DNA of 64,000 nucleotides from Photorhabdus luminescens subsp. luminescens (lineage in GTDB: Bacteria; Pseudomonadota; Gammaproteobacteria; Enterobacterales; Enterobacteriaceae). The stretch lies in assembly GCF_001083805.1 (NCBI RefSeq), contig NZ_JXSK01000002.1, positions 372,001-436,000 of the forward strand, read 5' to 3'. The first letter of the stretch is position 1; each line of letters opens with the position of its first letter. Both the position numbers and the translations under genes were made by a program. This document shows, one piece after another, positions 1-9,349 of this stretch. The notes below the pieces were generated by a model. It made no database searches and was not told the DNA's origin. It was given only the letters and a program-made list of their open reading frames with translations.

Positions 1-445
1 CATCACCCACATCGAGATTATCCCCCACTTTGATTTTCAACAATTCCAGCAAACGAGGCGCGACCAGCACGGTGCCTTTTTCCGCTTTCAAACCCGGCGG
101 ATGGGTTTCCAACTCCCCATACAATGGATAGTCATGGTCCGCCGCTTTTACATTAGCAAGTTGCGGAATATCCCCAGCATAAGTCATGGTGGTGAAAGAG
201 AGCTGGCGACTCAATTTTAATCCCAGTTTTTTCGCCTGCTGTAACCACGCATCATCTACCGGATAAGCAGCACGCAGGACTAAATCCCCCGCCAAAAAAT
301 CCCGACTTTGGTAATGCACACTTTGATCAATGCGATCGCTTATCCTTCCCAAAGCCAGCACACAAGCTACCGCCAAGGTAAGAGATATCCAGACGATCAG
401 TAAAGCAGGAGTACGCCATTCGCGCCAAAACCAACGCCAAATCAT
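1..445 (-). CDS. ybbP: YbbP-like ABC transporter permease, N-terminal part (runs off the window)
   Basis: The first 148 codons of a minus-strand gene whose remainder lies left of base 1. The start ATG (445-443) overlaps the ybbA stop by four bases (ATGA), which fixes the start and implies translational coupling. The protein begins MIWRWFWREWRTPALLIVW, a short cytoplasmic tail followed by a first membrane helix. A periplasmic stretch of the FtsX/MacB type follows (SVHYQSRDFLAGDLVLRA). In the family this permease partners the YbbA ATPase, and an envelope export role is suspected but unproven. Identity is firm from sequence plus the ybbP-ybbA-tesA order of enteric bacteria. Confidence 0.9.
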   Translation of the reverse strand, partial: MIWRWFWREWRTPALLIVWISLTLAVACVLALGRISDRIDQSVHYQSRDFLAGDLVLRAAYPVDDAWLQQAKKLGLKLSRQLSFTTMTYAGDIPQLANVKAADHDYPLYGELETHPPGLKAEKGTVLVAPRLLELLKIKVGDNLDVGD

Positions 446-1128
446 TTTTCTTCCCTCAATTTACCATCAACCAACCGCAAACAACGTTGACAACAGGCAG
501 CAAGCTGGCTGTCATGAGTGACCAAAATTAACGTTGTGGCATAATCACGATTCAGAGAAAACAGTAAATCAGCAATACGATCACCGGTTTGCCGATCCAG
601 ATTACCTGTCGGCTCATCAGCAAACAAAATTTTGGGTTGGCTGCTAAATGCCCGCGCCAATGCCACTCTCTGTTGCTCACCGCCAGAAAGTTGCGCCGGC
701 ATATGTTTCAAACGCTTCCCCAATCCCAGTTGTTCAAGCAATTCAACCGCCTGTTTCTTGCTATTATTTTCAGACTCGCCACGTAATAAAGCAGGAAGTT
801 GGACATTCTCCAATGCATTTAACGTCGGAATTAACATAAATGACTGAAAGACAAAGCCGACATTTTCAGCCCGTAGTTGCGCTCGCTGCTCTTCATTCAT
901 CTGGCTTAAATTATGCCCCAGCAGCCGCACTTCGCCGTCACTGCCATCATCTAACCCGGCAATAATGCCAAGCAATGTGGATTTACCCGAACCCGATTCT
1001 CCCACCAAAGCGATAGTCTGTGCAGGCTCGACAACCAACTCGACTCCCTGCAATATAGTGATCTTATTTTCTCCCTGACCAACGTACTTACTAAGATGCT
1101 GAACTTCAAGAATACTCCCCGTTACCAT
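442..1128 (-). CDS. ybbA: ABC transporter ATP-binding protein YbbA (LolD/MacB type)
   Basis: A 228-residue ATPase of the LolD/MacB-like class. Visible motifs are Walker A GESGSGKST (residues 43-51), the signature LSGGEQQRVALARA, Walker B ILFADEP followed by TGNLD, and the switch histidine region LVTHD. It should hydrolyse ATP on the cytoplasmic face to drive the YbbP permease encoded just downstream with a four-base overlap. Its 5' end overlaps the divergent tesA gene by about 33 bases, as in E. coli. The transported substrate is not known from sequence. Length is normal for the family. Confidence 0.93.
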   Translation of the reverse strand: MVTGSILEVQHLSKYVGQGENKITILQGVELVVEPAQTIALVGESGSGKSTLLGIIAGLDDGSDGEVRLLGHNLSQMNEEQRAQLRAENVGFVFQSFMLIPTLNALENVQLPALLRGESENNSKKQAVELLEQLGLGKRLKHMPAQLSGGEQQRVALARAFSSQPKILFADEPTGNLDRQTGDRIADLLFSLNRDYATTLILVTHDSQLAACCQRCLRLVDGKLREEK

Positions 1129-1731
1129 TTACTTTTCCTTTTATTAGTGATGCTATTTGGCGCCAGAGCGACTGCGGCTGATACCCTTCTGATTCTCGGT
1201 GATAGCCTTAGTGCCGGTTACCATTTGCCTATTGAGCAGTCATGGCCTGCTTTGATGGAAAAAAAGTGGCGGAAATCCGGTAATAAAATCACGGTCATCA
1301 ACGGTAGCATTAGCGGTAACACCGCCGCTCAGGGCCTTGAGCGGCTACCTGAATTACTTAAACAACATAAACCCCGTTGGGTACTGATAGAACTGGGCGC
1401 CAACGATGGACTACGCGGTTTTCCCCCACAACAAACAGAACAAGATCTGCAACAGATCATTACTTTAGTGAAACAAGCCAATATTCAGCCTTTATTGATG
1501 CAAATCCGTCTGCCGCCAAATTATGGACGCCGTTATACGGAATCTTTTGCCAAGATTTACCCCAAACTGGCAGAACATAACCAAATTCCCCTGCTGCCGT
1601 TTTATATGGAGCAAGTCGCTATTAAACCGGAGTGGGTGCAACAAGATGGATTACATCCTAATCTGGCAGCCCAACCATTTATCGCCGATTGGATGTCTGA
1701 CACACTATCAGCACATCTTAATTATTCTTAA
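1096..1731 (+). CDS. tesA: Periplasmic acyl-CoA thioesterase I / protease I / lysophospholipase L1
   Basis: A 211-residue SGNH-fold hydrolase. A signal peptide spans about residues 1-27 (hydrophobic HLLFLLLVMLF, then cleavage near ATA-ADT). The block I nucleophile is Ser37 in GDSLS, the oxyanion glycine and asparagine are in the G-N-A and GANDG blocks, and the Asp/His pair lies in DGLHPN near the C terminus. The enzyme cleaves acyl thioesters and lysophospholipids in the periplasm. It is divergent from ybbA and overlaps that gene's 5' end, as in E. coli. The ATG at 1096 aligns with the known E. coli N terminus. Confidence 0.96.
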   Translation: MLNFKNTPRYHLLFLLLVMLFGARATAADTLLILGDSLSAGYHLPIEQSWPALMEKKWRKSGNKITVINGSISGNTAAQGLERLPELLKQHKPRWVLIELGANDGLRGFPPQQTEQDLQQIITLVKQANIQPLLMQIRLPPNYGRRYTESFAKIYPKLAEHNQIPLLPFYMEQVAIKPEWVQQDGLHPNLAAQPFIADWMSDTLSAHLNYS

Positions 1732-1781
1732 GTAGTAAACTAGTAGTTTCAACAAATTGATGTCTATAAGCAGGTAAAGTT

Positions 1782-2567
1782 ATGCAAAAGTCAGTTCTTA
1801 TCACAGGCTGTTCCAGTGGAATTGGTCTGGTGGCGGCCAAAACACTACATCAGCGGGGCTACCGAGTATTAGCAGCCTGCCGGAAACCCGCAGATTTACA
1901 GCATATGCGCGAGTTAGGACTGGAACCTATCGAATTGGATCTTGATGACAAAATGAGTGTCGAGCGCGCCGCCGCCGAGGTCATCAGGCTAACCAATGGC
2001 CGTCTTTACGGACTGTTTAATAATGGCGGATTTGGTATTTATGGCCCGCTGAATACTATCAGTCGTGAACAACTGGAACGACAATTCTCTACCAATCTAT
2101 TTGGTACACATCAACTTACCTGCTTATTACTTCCTGCAATGCAACTTCATGGCGAAGGCCGTATTATCCAAACCAGTTCAGTGATGGGATTGATTTCAAC
2201 CCCAGGCCGCGGTGCTTACTCTGCCAGTAAATATGCCTTGGAAGCATGGTCAGATGCGTTGAGAATGGAATTAGCCGGAACAGGAATTAAAGCTTGTCTG
2301 ATTGTCCCTGGCCCGATAAAAACACGTTTTACAGAAAACGTGAATCAAACGCAAAGCGATAAACCGGTCAGAAACCCTAGGATCGCCCGCCATTTTACCC
2401 TAACCCCCGAAGCCGTTGTGCGCAAACTGATTCATGCTCTGGAAAGCCCGAACCCCAAATTACGTTATCCAGTAACTTGGATAACCCACGCAGTCACGAT
2501 TATGCGCCGGATTTTGCCAGGAAGAGTAATGGATAAAATACTGAGTAAACAGAGTGGTACAACTTGA
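1782..2567 (+). CDS. ybbO: Short-chain dehydrogenase/reductase YbbO
   Basis: A 261-residue classical SDR. The N-terminal Rossmann motif TGCSSGIG binds NADP(H). The NNGG motif (variant of NNAG), catalytic Ser in the TSSVMG strand and the Tyr/Lys pair YSASK are all visible. E. coli YbbO is a broad-specificity NADP-dependent aldehyde reductase, and its physiological substrate is not settled. It lies about 50 bp downstream of tesA on the same strand and 68 bp upstream of ybbN, in the conserved tesA-ybbO-ybbN order. A hydrophobic C-terminal tail (TWITHAVTIMRRILP) may associate with the membrane. Confidence 0.9.
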   Translation: MQKSVLITGCSSGIGLVAAKTLHQRGYRVLAACRKPADLQHMRELGLEPIELDLDDKMSVERAAAEVIRLTNGRLYGLFNNGGFGIYGPLNTISREQLERQFSTNLFGTHQLTCLLLPAMQLHGEGRIIQTSSVMGLISTPGRGAYSASKYALEAWSDALRMELAGTGIKACLIVPGPIKTRFTENVNQTQSDKPVRNPRIARHFTLTPEAVVRKLIHALESPNPKLRYPVTWITHAVTIMRRILPGRVMDKILSKQSGTT

Positions 2568-2635
2568 AAGTTAAGAAAATAACCTCAATCTATTTAATCA
2601 TACCCTGCGACAACCAAATTTAAGAGACTAATTAT

Positions 2636-3493
2636 ATGTTACCAACTTCTATTGGAATTAATGTTAACGAAAGCAACCTGCATCAAACCGTTGAGCAGTC
2701 TATGACTGTGCCTGTTTTATTTTATTTTTGGTCTGAACGTAGCCCTCATTGTCAGGAATTAGGCATAACGCTGGATAAACTGGCCGCCGAATATGCAAAT
2801 CAATTTATATTGGCAAAAGTGGATTGCGATAAAGAGCAAATGGTCGCTGCACAGTTTGGCTTACGCGCCATTCCTACGGTTTATATTATGCAACAAGGTC
2901 AACCCGTAGATGGTTTTCAAGGGCCACAACCTGAAAACGTTATTAGAGAGATGCTTGCTCGTGTATTACCGAAACCGGAAGAGTTGAAAGCCGCTCAGGC
3001 TGAGGAGCTTATCGCCGAAGGAAAACATCAGGAAGCGCTACCGCTATTGAAGGAAGCCTGGCAATTAGCGCCCAAAAACAGTGGAATTGCACTTATGTTG
3101 ACCGAAGTGCAAATTATGCTCAATAATATAGCAGAAGCCCAGGAAATTCTGAGTCTTATTCCATTACAGGATCAAGATACCCATTATCATAGTTTACTGG
3201 CTCAAATTGAGTTACAAAAGCAAGCGGCGGATACACCAGAGATCCAACAATTGCAACAAGAGTTCGCCATTCAACCGGAAAATGCAGAGCTGGCTGTTAA
3301 GCTCGCGCTAAAACTGCACGAAGTTAGCCGTAATGAAGAAGCTCTGGAATTATTACTCAGCTTCCTGAAAAAGGACCTTTCTGCTGCCAACGGCGCAGTA
3401 CGGAAAACTATGATGGATATTATGTCTGCAATGGGGACCAGTAATACTCTGGCTTCGAAATACCGTCGCCAGGTTTATTCGCTGCTTTACTGA
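2636..3493 (+). CDS. cnoX: Chaperedoxin CnoX (YbbN), thioredoxin-like plus TPR
   Basis: A 285-residue protein with an N-terminal thioredoxin fold (about 1-110) and a helical TPR-like C-terminal half. The usual WCGPC active site is replaced by SERSPHC, so only the second cysteine remains, as in E. coli YbbN where the site is SxxC. That protein is a holdase that protects substrates from over-oxidation by mixed disulfides and hands them to GroEL/DnaK. It should therefore act as a redox chaperone rather than a disulfide reductase. It is followed 24 bp later by qmcA. Confidence 0.92.
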   Translation: MLPTSIGINVNESNLHQTVEQSMTVPVLFYFWSERSPHCQELGITLDKLAAEYANQFILAKVDCDKEQMVAAQFGLRAIPTVYIMQQGQPVDGFQGPQPENVIREMLARVLPKPEELKAAQAEELIAEGKHQEALPLLKEAWQLAPKNSGIALMLTEVQIMLNNIAEAQEILSLIPLQDQDTHYHSLLAQIELQKQAADTPEIQQLQQEFAIQPENAELAVKLALKLHEVSRNEEALELLLSFLKKDLSAANGAVRKTMMDIMSAMGTSNTLASKYRRQVYSLLY

Positions 3494-3517
3494 TTTATTT
3501 AATTGTAAGGAATTGTT

Positions 3518-4438
3518 ATGGATTTATTCGCTTTTGGTGCCGTACCTATTCTGATCTTCATTGCCGTGGTTATTGTCTTTACTTGCGTAAAAACAGTGCC
3601 GCAAGGCTATCAATGGACGGTAGAACGTTTCGGCCGTTATACCCGAACTTTATTACCGGGTTTGCATATTATCGTCCCTTTTATCGATCGCATTGGCCGT
3701 AAAATTAATATGATGGAACAAGTGTTGGATATTCCTTCACAGGAGGTAATTTCCCGCGATAACGCCAATGTTACCATTGATGCAGTCTGCTTCATTCAGG
3801 TTGTCGATCCTGTTCGGGCTGCTTATGAAGTCAGCAACCTTGAACTCTCCATCATCAATCTGACAATGACCAACTTCCGTACCGTTTTGGGTTCAATGGA
3901 ACTGGATGAAATGCTGTCACAGCGTGATTCTATCAACAGTCGTCTATTGCATATTGTTGATGAAGCCACTAACCCGTGGGGGGTGAAAATTACCCGTATT
4001 GAAATCCGTGATGTGCGTCCACCAAAAGAGTTGATCTCTGCCATGAACGCCCAGATGAAAGCAGAACGTACAAAACGTGCTGATATTCTGGAAGCGGAAG
4101 GTATCCGTCAAGCGGCTATTCTGAAAGCAGAAGGCGAAAAGCAGTCTCAAATTCTGAAAGCGGAAGGGGAACGTCAATCGGCATTTCTCCAGGCAGAAGC
4201 ACGTGAACGTGCCGCCGAAGCGGAAGCTCGCGCAACTAAAATGGTGTCCGATGCGATTGCTGACGGCAACATGCAGGCAATTAACTACTTTGTTGCCCAG
4301 AAATATACGGATGCACTGACCAGTATCGGCGCCTCCGATAACAGCAAAGTCATTATGATGCCTCTGGAAGCGAGCAATCTGATGGGTGCGATTGGCGGTA
4401 TTACTGAATTGATTGGCGAAAGCAAAAAAGGTAAATAA
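3518..4438 (+). CDS. qmcA: SPFH/Band 7 membrane protein QmcA
   Basis: A 306-residue stomatin/prohibitin-family protein. One N-terminal membrane helix (about residues 4-24) precedes an SPFH domain ([15 protein letters not shown] onward). An alanine/glutamate-rich coiled coil follows, in which [13 protein letters not shown] repeats recur around residues 195-230. In E. coli QmcA forms large membrane cages and is functionally linked to FtsH quality control. The start has a Shine-Dalgarno AAGGAATTGTT just upstream. The stop codon is only 2 bp before ybbJ, so the SPFH/NfeD pair is co-transcribed. Confidence 0.95.
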   Translation: MDLFAFGAVPILIFIAVVIVFTCVKTVPQGYQWTVERFGRYTRTLLPGLHIIVPFIDRIGRKINMMEQVLDIPSQEVISRDNANVTIDAVCFIQVVDPVRAAYEVSNLELSIINLTMTNFRTVLGSMELDEMLSQRDSINSRLLHIVDEATNPWGVKITRIEIRDVRPPKELISAMNAQMKAERTKRADILEAEGIRQAAILKAEGEKQSQILKAEGERQSAFLQAEARERAAEAEARATKMVSDAIADGNMQAINYFVAQKYTDALTSIGASDNSKVIMMPLEASNLMGAIGGITELIGESKKGK

Positions 4439-4440
4439 CC

Positions 4441-4896
4441 ATGATTGCACAGATTGCGGCTCAAACACCCTGGCTCTGGTTCTCTTTTGGCGGCTTACTG
4501 TTAATTGCAGAGCTTCTGGGAACTGGCGGCTATCTGTTATGGACGGGGATAGCCGCTATCGTTGTTGCGTTTATCACCTGGCTGTTACCAGGAATAGATT
4601 GGGAATGGCAAGGCGTTTTGTTTGCCACTCTGACGCTGCTTTCTGCAATGCTATGGCGCTACTGGTTACGTCGCCGCCCGTCAAAAGGCAGCGATGCTCT
4701 AAACCAGAAAGATCACCAACTCATCGGTATTCGGGCCAAGCTGATTACTGATACCGAAAATGGCTACAGCCGGGTCAAACTGGCTGATGGAAGCTGGCGG
4801 GTTCACTGTGATAGTGAACTACCCGCCAATACCGAAGTAGAAGTGATCGCTGTTGATGGCATCACCCTGAAAGTAAAGCCAGTCAGTTCTCAGTGA
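4441..4896 (+). CDS. ybbJ: NfeD-like membrane protein YbbJ
   Basis: A 151-residue protein with two to three hydrophobic helices in its first about 75 residues, followed by a soluble OB-fold-like NfeD domain ([25 protein letters not shown]). NfeD proteins are obligate genomic partners of SPFH proteins, and this one starts 2 bp after qmcA. It is presumed to assemble with QmcA in the inner membrane. The 3' end overlaps the convergent cueR gene by 7 bp. No catalytic serine-protease domain is present, so this is the short NfeD type. Confidence 0.93.
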   Translation: MIAQIAAQTPWLWFSFGGLLLIAELLGTGGYLLWTGIAAIVVAFITWLLPGIDWEWQGVLFATLTLLSAMLWRYWLRRRPSKGSDALNQKDHQLIGIRAKLITDTENGYSRVKLADGSWRVHCDSELPANTEVEVIAVDGITLKVKPVSSQ

Positions 4897-5291
4897 TGAG
4901 AGCAACAACCTGATAAATGATCGATGATGGGGCATGCAGCCCCATCATCTCCAGGGCACTCTTCCGCTAAAGATAACAATTTACTTCTCATTTTCTGCAA
5001 CTCTTCAATCGCCTTTTCTATTTCAGCCGCTTTATGTAATGTCGCCGCTTTTACATCAGCGCTGTGACGATTGGGGTTGCGAAATAGCACTAAGAATTCA
5101 CGGCACTCATCAAGCGTAAAACCGACCTGTTTCGCCTGACGCAACAGCGTTAATTCCTCAATATGTTTCTGCTGATAATAACGGTAGCCGTTATCCCCCC
5201 TTTCCGGCGGTGTAATCAGATCCTTTTCTTCATAAAACCGGATAGCTTTGCTGGTAAGACCGGTTTTTTGGGCAACCTCACTGATGTTCAT
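4890..5291 (-). CDS. cueR: Copper-responsive MerR-family activator CueR
   Basis: A 133-residue MerR regulator with an N-terminal winged helix-turn-helix ([23 protein letters not shown]), a dimerisation coiled coil and the metal-binding loop. Cys112 and Cys120, the Cu(I) ligands of E. coli CueR, occupy the same positions here ([10 protein letters not shown]). The tail GCCSHH adds further Cys/His residues. It is divergent from copA with a CueR-type promoter between them. On Cu(I) binding it should distort the 19-bp-spaced copA promoter and activate efflux. Confidence 0.95.
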   Translation of the reverse strand: MNISEVAQKTGLTSKAIRFYEEKDLITPPERGDNGYRYYQQKHIEELTLLRQAKQVGFTLDECREFLVLFRNPNRHSADVKAATLHKAAEIEKAIEELQKMRSKLLSLAEECPGDDGAACPIIDHLSGCCSHH

Positions 5292-5300
5292 TTTTTCCCC

Positions 5301-5331
5301 TTGACCTTACCCTTGCAGGAAGGTTTAACCT
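5301..5331 (+). promoter_or_regulatory. CueR-dependent copA promoter
   Basis: A -35 hexamer TTGACC (5301-5306) is separated by 19 bp from the -10-like TAACCT (5326-5331). The long spacer is the hallmark of MerR-family promoters. The dyad ACCTT...AAGGT (5304-5324) is centred in the spacer, as in E. coli PcopA. It lies about 100 bp upstream of the copA start codon and points toward copA. Activation by Cu(I)-CueR is inferred from family knowledge. Confidence 0.9.
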
Positions 5332-5432
5332 TCGCAACAAGTCAGAAACTCACTTGAACTGTGTAGATATTCATCACTAATTATCACACAGGTGTGAAGA
5401 ATAATTACATCACTATGTGTTAGGAGTTTTTT

Positions 5433-8168
5433 ATGTCATACACAACTATTTTAGCCTTGCAGGGTCTCTCCTGTATGCACTGTGTGAATCGTGTGAAAAA
5501 AGCGCTAGGCGATCGTACAGATGTGGAACAGGCAGATATTACGATTGATTATGCCAAAATAACCGGCGAAGCCTCTGCTGAATCATTAATTGAAACAATT
5601 AAAGCTGCCGGTTACGACGCGATAATCGCCAACCGACCTGATGTTGAACTGACACTCTCCGGCCTGAGTTGCATGCATTGCGCAGGTACGACACGTAAAG
5701 CGCTGGAAGCCGTAGATGGCGTTATCGCCGCAGATGTGAATACTGAAACGGCTAAAGTTTATGGTAAAGCCAATGTTGATACGTTGATTGCCGCCGTTGA
5801 ACAGGCGGGGTATCACGCAAAACTGAGTTCCAGTCAAAATTGCCCAAAATCTGAGCCGCTGACATTATCTGCCTCAAACAGACCGGAACCTTTGGCAGCG
5901 GCAACCTCCTCTGTTCCGGTCGAAAAAACTGACGTCTCCGTTGTGAGTGATAGCGATGAGAGCATCCAGTTGCTGTTGGACGGCATGACTTGTGCCAGTT
6001 GCGTGAATAAAGTTCAGAAAGCATTACAAGGTGTTGCTGGCGTGGAAAATGCCAGAGTGAATCTTGCTGAACGCAGCGCTTTAATTACCGGCAGTGCTTC
6101 ACCAGAGGCACTGATTAAAGCGGTAGAAAAAGCAGGGTATGGCGCAGAACTGATTCAGGACGAAACTGAGCGGCGTGAACGCCAGCAACAAGTTTCTGAC
6201 GCTAATATGCGTCGTTTTCGTTGGCAGTCAGCATTAGCATTGGTCGTCGGTATTCCCGTGATGGTGTGGGGCATGATCGGCGATAATATGATGCTCACAC
6301 CTGAAAACCATACTATCTGGTTGACTATCGGCGTTATCACGCTGGCTGTGATGATTTTTGCCGGTGGTCACTTCTATCGCAGTGCGTGGCAAAGCCTGAA
6401 AAACGGCAGTGCCACAATGGACACATTAGTGGCATTGGGAACAGGCGCAGCATGGCTTTACTCCATCAGTGTCAACCTATGGCCGGATGCGTTTCCACCA
6501 CCAGCCCGACATCTCTATTATGAAGCCAGCGCGATGATTATTGGTCTGATCAACCTGGGTCATGCTCTAGAACAGCGTGCCCGTCAGCGTTCTTCAAAAG
6601 CACTGGAGCGTTTGCTAGATCTGACACCACCGACTGCCCGTGTGGTGACAGAAGATGGCGAAAAAGAGATGCGACTGGCGGATGTCAAACCCGGCATGAC
6701 GTTACGTCTGACAACCGGTGATCGTATCCCCGTTGATGGTGAAATTATTCAAGGTGAAATTTGGGTAGATGAGGCAATGCTCACCGGTGAGCCAATTCCA
6801 CAGCAAAAATCCAAAGGCGATAACATTCATGCCGGTACGACGGTGCAAGACGGTACAGTGCTGTTTACTGCTGCCGCAGTTGGCAGTCAGACAACATTAG
6901 CTCGAATTATTAAACTGGTCCGTCAGGCACAAAGTAGTAAGCCCGAAATTGGTCAATTAGCAGATAAAATCTCCGCCGTATTTGTTCCCGTTGTTGTCGC
7001 CATTGCCCTGATTGCCGGTGCTATCTGGTATTTAGTGGGGCCAGCGCCACAAATCATGTATTCATTGGTCATTATTACTACCGTATTGATTATTGCCTGT
7101 CCCTGCGCCCTTGGGTTGGCAACCCCGATGTCAATTATCTCTGGTGTCGGCCGAGCGGCAGAATTTGGGGTACTGGTTCGGGACGCTGATGCACTGCAAC
7201 AAGCTAGCGCATTGGATACCATTGTTTTCGATAAAACCGGTACGCTGACGGAAGGTATGCCTCAAGTGACTGATATCCATACTTTCAATGGGTATAGTGA
7301 ACAAGAGGCTTTACGTTGGGCTGGCGCACTGGAACAAGGTTCTAACCATCCATTGGCTAAAGCCATTCTTGCCAAAACCGCAGGACTGACGTTGCCACAA
7401 GTTGAACAATTCCGCACTCTAGCTGGACTCGGTATTAGTGGTGAAGTGAATGGCACAACACTGTTGCTAGGTAATCAAGCATGGCTAGAACAAAATCAAG
7501 TTGATACGCAGGAATTAAAACCACTGATTGCGCAACAAGCAGAACAAGGCATCACACCAGTTATTCTGGCCGCAGGAGGGAAAGTTGCGGCAGTGCTATC
7601 AATTCGTGACCCACTACGTGAAGATACGATTACTGCATTGAAACGATTACATCACCAAGGTTACCGTTTAGTGATGCTAACCGGTGACAACCCGGTGACT
7701 GCCAATGCGATTGCAAAAGAAGCAGGTATTGATCAAGTGATTGCGGGTGTATTGCCTGATGGTAAAGCTGAGGCGATTCAAAAACTACAGGCAGCAGGTC
7801 GCAAGGTTGCTATGGTGGGGGATGGTATTAACGATGCCCCTGCTCTAGCACAAGCTGATGTGGGCATTGCAATGGGAGGTGGTAGTGATATCGCCATTGA
7901 AACCGCCGCAATAACACTGATGCGCCACAGTCTACACGGTGTGGCCGATGCGGTTGAACTGTCCAAAGGCACTCTACGCAATATGAAACAGAACCTATTG
8001 GGCGCATTTATCTACAACTCGTTGGGGATTCCCATTGCAGCCGGTGTGCTCTATCCCTTTACCGGAACCCTGTTAGATCCGGTGGTAGCAGGTGCAGCAA
8101 TGGCGCTCTCTTCAATTACGGTAGTGAGTAATGCTAATCGATTACTGAGGTTTAAGCCTAAATCCTAA
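5433..8168 (+). CDS. copA: Cu(I)-exporting P1B-type ATPase CopA with three heavy-metal domains
   Basis: A 911-residue inner-membrane copper pump. There are three N-terminal HMA domains, each with a CxxC motif: CMHC at residues 14-17, CMHC at 80-83 and CASC near 187-190. E. coli CopA has two. The transport core shows the TGEP actuator motif, the membrane CPC ([11 protein letters not shown]), the phosphorylation site DKTGT, the SNHP motif and the hinge GDGINDAP. The Shine-Dalgarno (TTAGGAG) and ATG at 5433 are well placed. The linker between HMA2 and HMA3 holds a probable programmed -1 frameshift site (see the separate entry at 5843). Expression should depend on CueR. Confidence 0.97.
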   Translation: MSYTTILALQGLSCMHCVNRVKKALGDRTDVEQADITIDYAKITGEASAESLIETIKAAGYDAIIANRPDVELTLSGLSCMHCAGTTRKALEAVDGVIAADVNTETAKVYGKANVDTLIAAVEQAGYHAKLSSSQNCPKSEPLTLSASNRPEPLAAATSSVPVEKTDVSVVSDSDESIQLLLDGMTCASCVNKVQKALQGVAGVENARVNLAERSALITGSASPEALIKAVEKAGYGAELIQDETERRERQQQVSDANMRRFRWQSALALVVGIPVMVWGMIGDNMMLTPENHTIWLTIGVITLAVMIFAGGHFYRSAWQSLKNGSATMDTLVALGTGAAWLYSISVNLWPDAFPPPARHLYYEASAMIIGLINLGHALEQRARQRSSKALERLLDLTPPTARVVTEDGEKEMRLADVKPGMTLRLTTGDRIPVDGEIIQGEIWVDEAMLTGEPIPQQKSKGDNIHAGTTVQDGTVLFTAAAVGSQTTLARIIKLVRQAQSSKPEIGQLADKISAVFVPVVVAIALIAGAIWYLVGPAPQIMYSLVIITTVLIIACPCALGLATPMSIISGVGRAAEFGVLVRDADALQQASALDTIVFDKTGTLTEGMPQVTDIHTFNGYSEQEALRWAGALEQGSNHPLAKAILAKTAGLTLPQVEQFRTLAGLGISGEVNGTTLLLGNQAWLEQNQVDTQELKPLIAQQAEQGITPVILAAGGKVAAVLSIRDPLREDTITALKRLHHQGYRLVMLTGDNPVTANAIAKEAGIDQVIAGVLPDGKAEAIQKLQAAGRKVAMVGDGINDAPALAQADVGIAMGGGSDIAIETAAITLMRHSLHGVADAVELSKGTLRNMKQNLLGAFIYNSLGIPIAAGVLYPFTGTLLDPVVAGAAMALSSITVVSNANRLLRFKPKS
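5843..5921 (+). promoter_or_regulatory. Probable programmed -1 frameshift signal in copA (slippery heptamer plus pseudoknot)
   Basis: The in-frame heptamer C CCA AAA (5843-5849, codons 137-139) is followed, after a 5-nt spacer, by two interleaved perfect stems. Stem 1 is GCCGCTG 5855-5861 with CAGCGGC 5896-5902. Stem 2 is GACCGGAAC 5881-5889 with GTTCCGGTC 5913-5921. The order S1a-S2a-S1b-S2b is an H-type pseudoknot. A -1 slip reads ATC then TGA (5852-5854), giving a 140-residue protein made of HMA1 and HMA2. E. coli copA is known to make the CopA(Z) chaperone by the same kind of frameshift. Here the product would carry two domains rather than one. Confidence 0.8.
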
Positions 8169-8174
8169 ACCTCA
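8146..8174 (+). terminator. Hairpin at the 3' end of copA
   Basis: A perfect 9-bp inverted repeat TGAGGTTTA / TAAACCTCA with an 11-nt loop spans the copA stop codon. No uridine run follows, so it may be a weak terminator or a 3'-end stabiliser rather than a strong intrinsic terminator. Confidence 0.45.
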
Positions 8175-8258
8175 AGAAATGAATCTGCTTTGGCGCTGTT
8201 GGGGGGATTGTAAAAATGCGGTATTGATCATCGCACTCTACATTTCCCCCATTCTAAT

Positions 8259-8426
8259 TCACAAATTAACGGCCAAAGCGCTTAACAACTTGACGTTAAC
8301 ATTACCATTACGCAACTCAAAGGCCAGCTTACTACCTGTATCAATGCCTAATGCCTGGCGGATAGACCTAGGTATCGTTATCTGACCTTTGGAATTCAAT
8401 GTTGCAAGTTCATAGATAGATGCCAC
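8259..8426 (-). CDS. Small orphan AbrB/SpoVT (MazE/PrlF-like) antitoxin-type DNA-binding protein
   Basis: A 55-codon gene with GTG start (8426-8424). The Shine-Dalgarno GGAG lies 7 nt upstream, and an in-frame TAG just before rules out a longer form. The product contains the swapped-hairpin AbrB signature LNSKGQITIPRSIRQALGI followed by DTGSKLAFEL. Such proteins are antitoxins of PrlF/YhaV, VapBC or MazEF systems, or transition-state regulators. No toxin gene follows: the downstream minus-strand DNA runs into the copA 3' end and contains only short frames. The protein is shorter than most PrlF/VapB antitoxins and may have lost its C-terminal toxin-binding tail. Function is inferred from the domain only. 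Confidence 0.75.
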   Translation of the reverse strand: MASIYELATLNSKGQITIPRSIRQALGIDTGSKLAFELRNGNVNVKLLSALAVNL

Positions 8427-8536
8427 TGCAAATCTCCAATTCTATGGAAATAAATAAAGGTACAGCAGAAGTACAGCTATAATATTAGCCTGAAGTATAG
8501 TCACTTTAAAAATACAAATGCTAAACCGGAGCACCA

Positions 8537-9349
8537 ATGGGACGACTGATTAAACACCTTACTAATATATTGGGAATCAATTCTTTCCACCATTATCCCT
8601 ATCCCGCTCACGATATTACACTGGCAGGCGATAGACATTTGCATCTGGTAGGCAGTATTCATATGGGGACGCAGAATATGTTCCCACTTTCGGAAATATT
8701 GCTAGAACAGCTTAATCAGTCCGATACCCTAATCGTGGAAGCAGATATTACTCAGGCAGACTCCCCATTTCATGATGAATTTCAATCATATCACCGTATC
8801 GAACAACGTTTATCTCCTGAAATGTATCAGAATTTTCAGGACTGCTGCCATGAAATCCAGCAACAGGAAGAATTCCTCAATCTATTACCCTCATGGCAAA
8901 TCGCTTTAATTTTACAAGCTGGACAAGCACAAAACCTTGGATTGCATCCCCACTACGGTATCGACTATCAGCTCCTGAATGCAGCCAAAGCTCAAGGGAA
9001 AACGATTATTGAACTAGAAGGTACTGAATCACAAATTAATTTACTTAATCAAATTCCCAATAACGGCTTGCCGCTACTGGAAGATACATTAACCCACTGG
9101 CATGCTAATGCCCGCGCTTTACAAACAATGATCAGTTGGTGGATGGATTACCAACCTGAACAACAAGAACATGCTTTACCAACCACTTTCAGTAAAGAGA
9201 TATACCAACTATTGATGACTGAACGTAATAAACAATGGAATAAGCGCTTACAGGAATTACCTGCCGGTCGATACCTCGTTGCTGTTGGCGTTTTGCATCT
9301 GTACGGTGAAGGGAATTTGCCCCAGATGCTGGCAAAAGGACGGCATTAA
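8537..9349 (+). CDS. ybaP: TraB/GumN-family protein YbaP
   Basis: A 270-residue TraB/GumN (Tiki-like) protein. The two GxxH blocks are visible: GSIHMG near residue 40 and GVLHLYGEGNL near residue 258. The intervening ALILQAGQ and HPHYGIDYQLLNAA regions are typical. Family members are proposed metal-dependent proteases, with unconfirmed activity in enteric YbaP. No clear signal peptide is seen at this start (MGRLIKHLTNILGI), unlike many homologues. The ATG at 8537 is preceded by CGGAG. Its position next to copA and ybaK matches E. coli. Its stop codon overlaps the 3' U-tract of the antisense-oriented chiX RNA. Confidence 0.88.
   Translation: MGRLIKHLTNILGINSFHHYPYPAHDITLAGDRHLHLVGSIHMGTQNMFPLSEILLEQLNQSDTLIVEADITQADSPFHDEFQSYHRIEQRLSPEMYQNFQDCCHEIQQQEEFLNLLPSWQIALILQAGQAQNLGLHPHYGIDYQLLNAAKAQGKTIIELEGTESQINLLNQIPNNGLPLLEDTLTHWHANARALQTMISWWMDYQPEQQEHALPTTFSKEIYQLLMTERNKQWNKRLQELPAGRYLVAVGVLHLYGEGNLPQMLAKGRH

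Noticed and set aside
3944..4468. A 174-codon antisense frame over qmcA
   Set aside because: It repeats Phe/Arg/Gln patterns that mirror the QmcA coiled coil and has no plausible ribosome site or motif.
8179..8385. A 68-codon plus-strand frame after copA
   Set aside because: It overlaps the convincing minus-strand AbrB-type gene, lacks a Shine-Dalgarno and has no recognisable domain.
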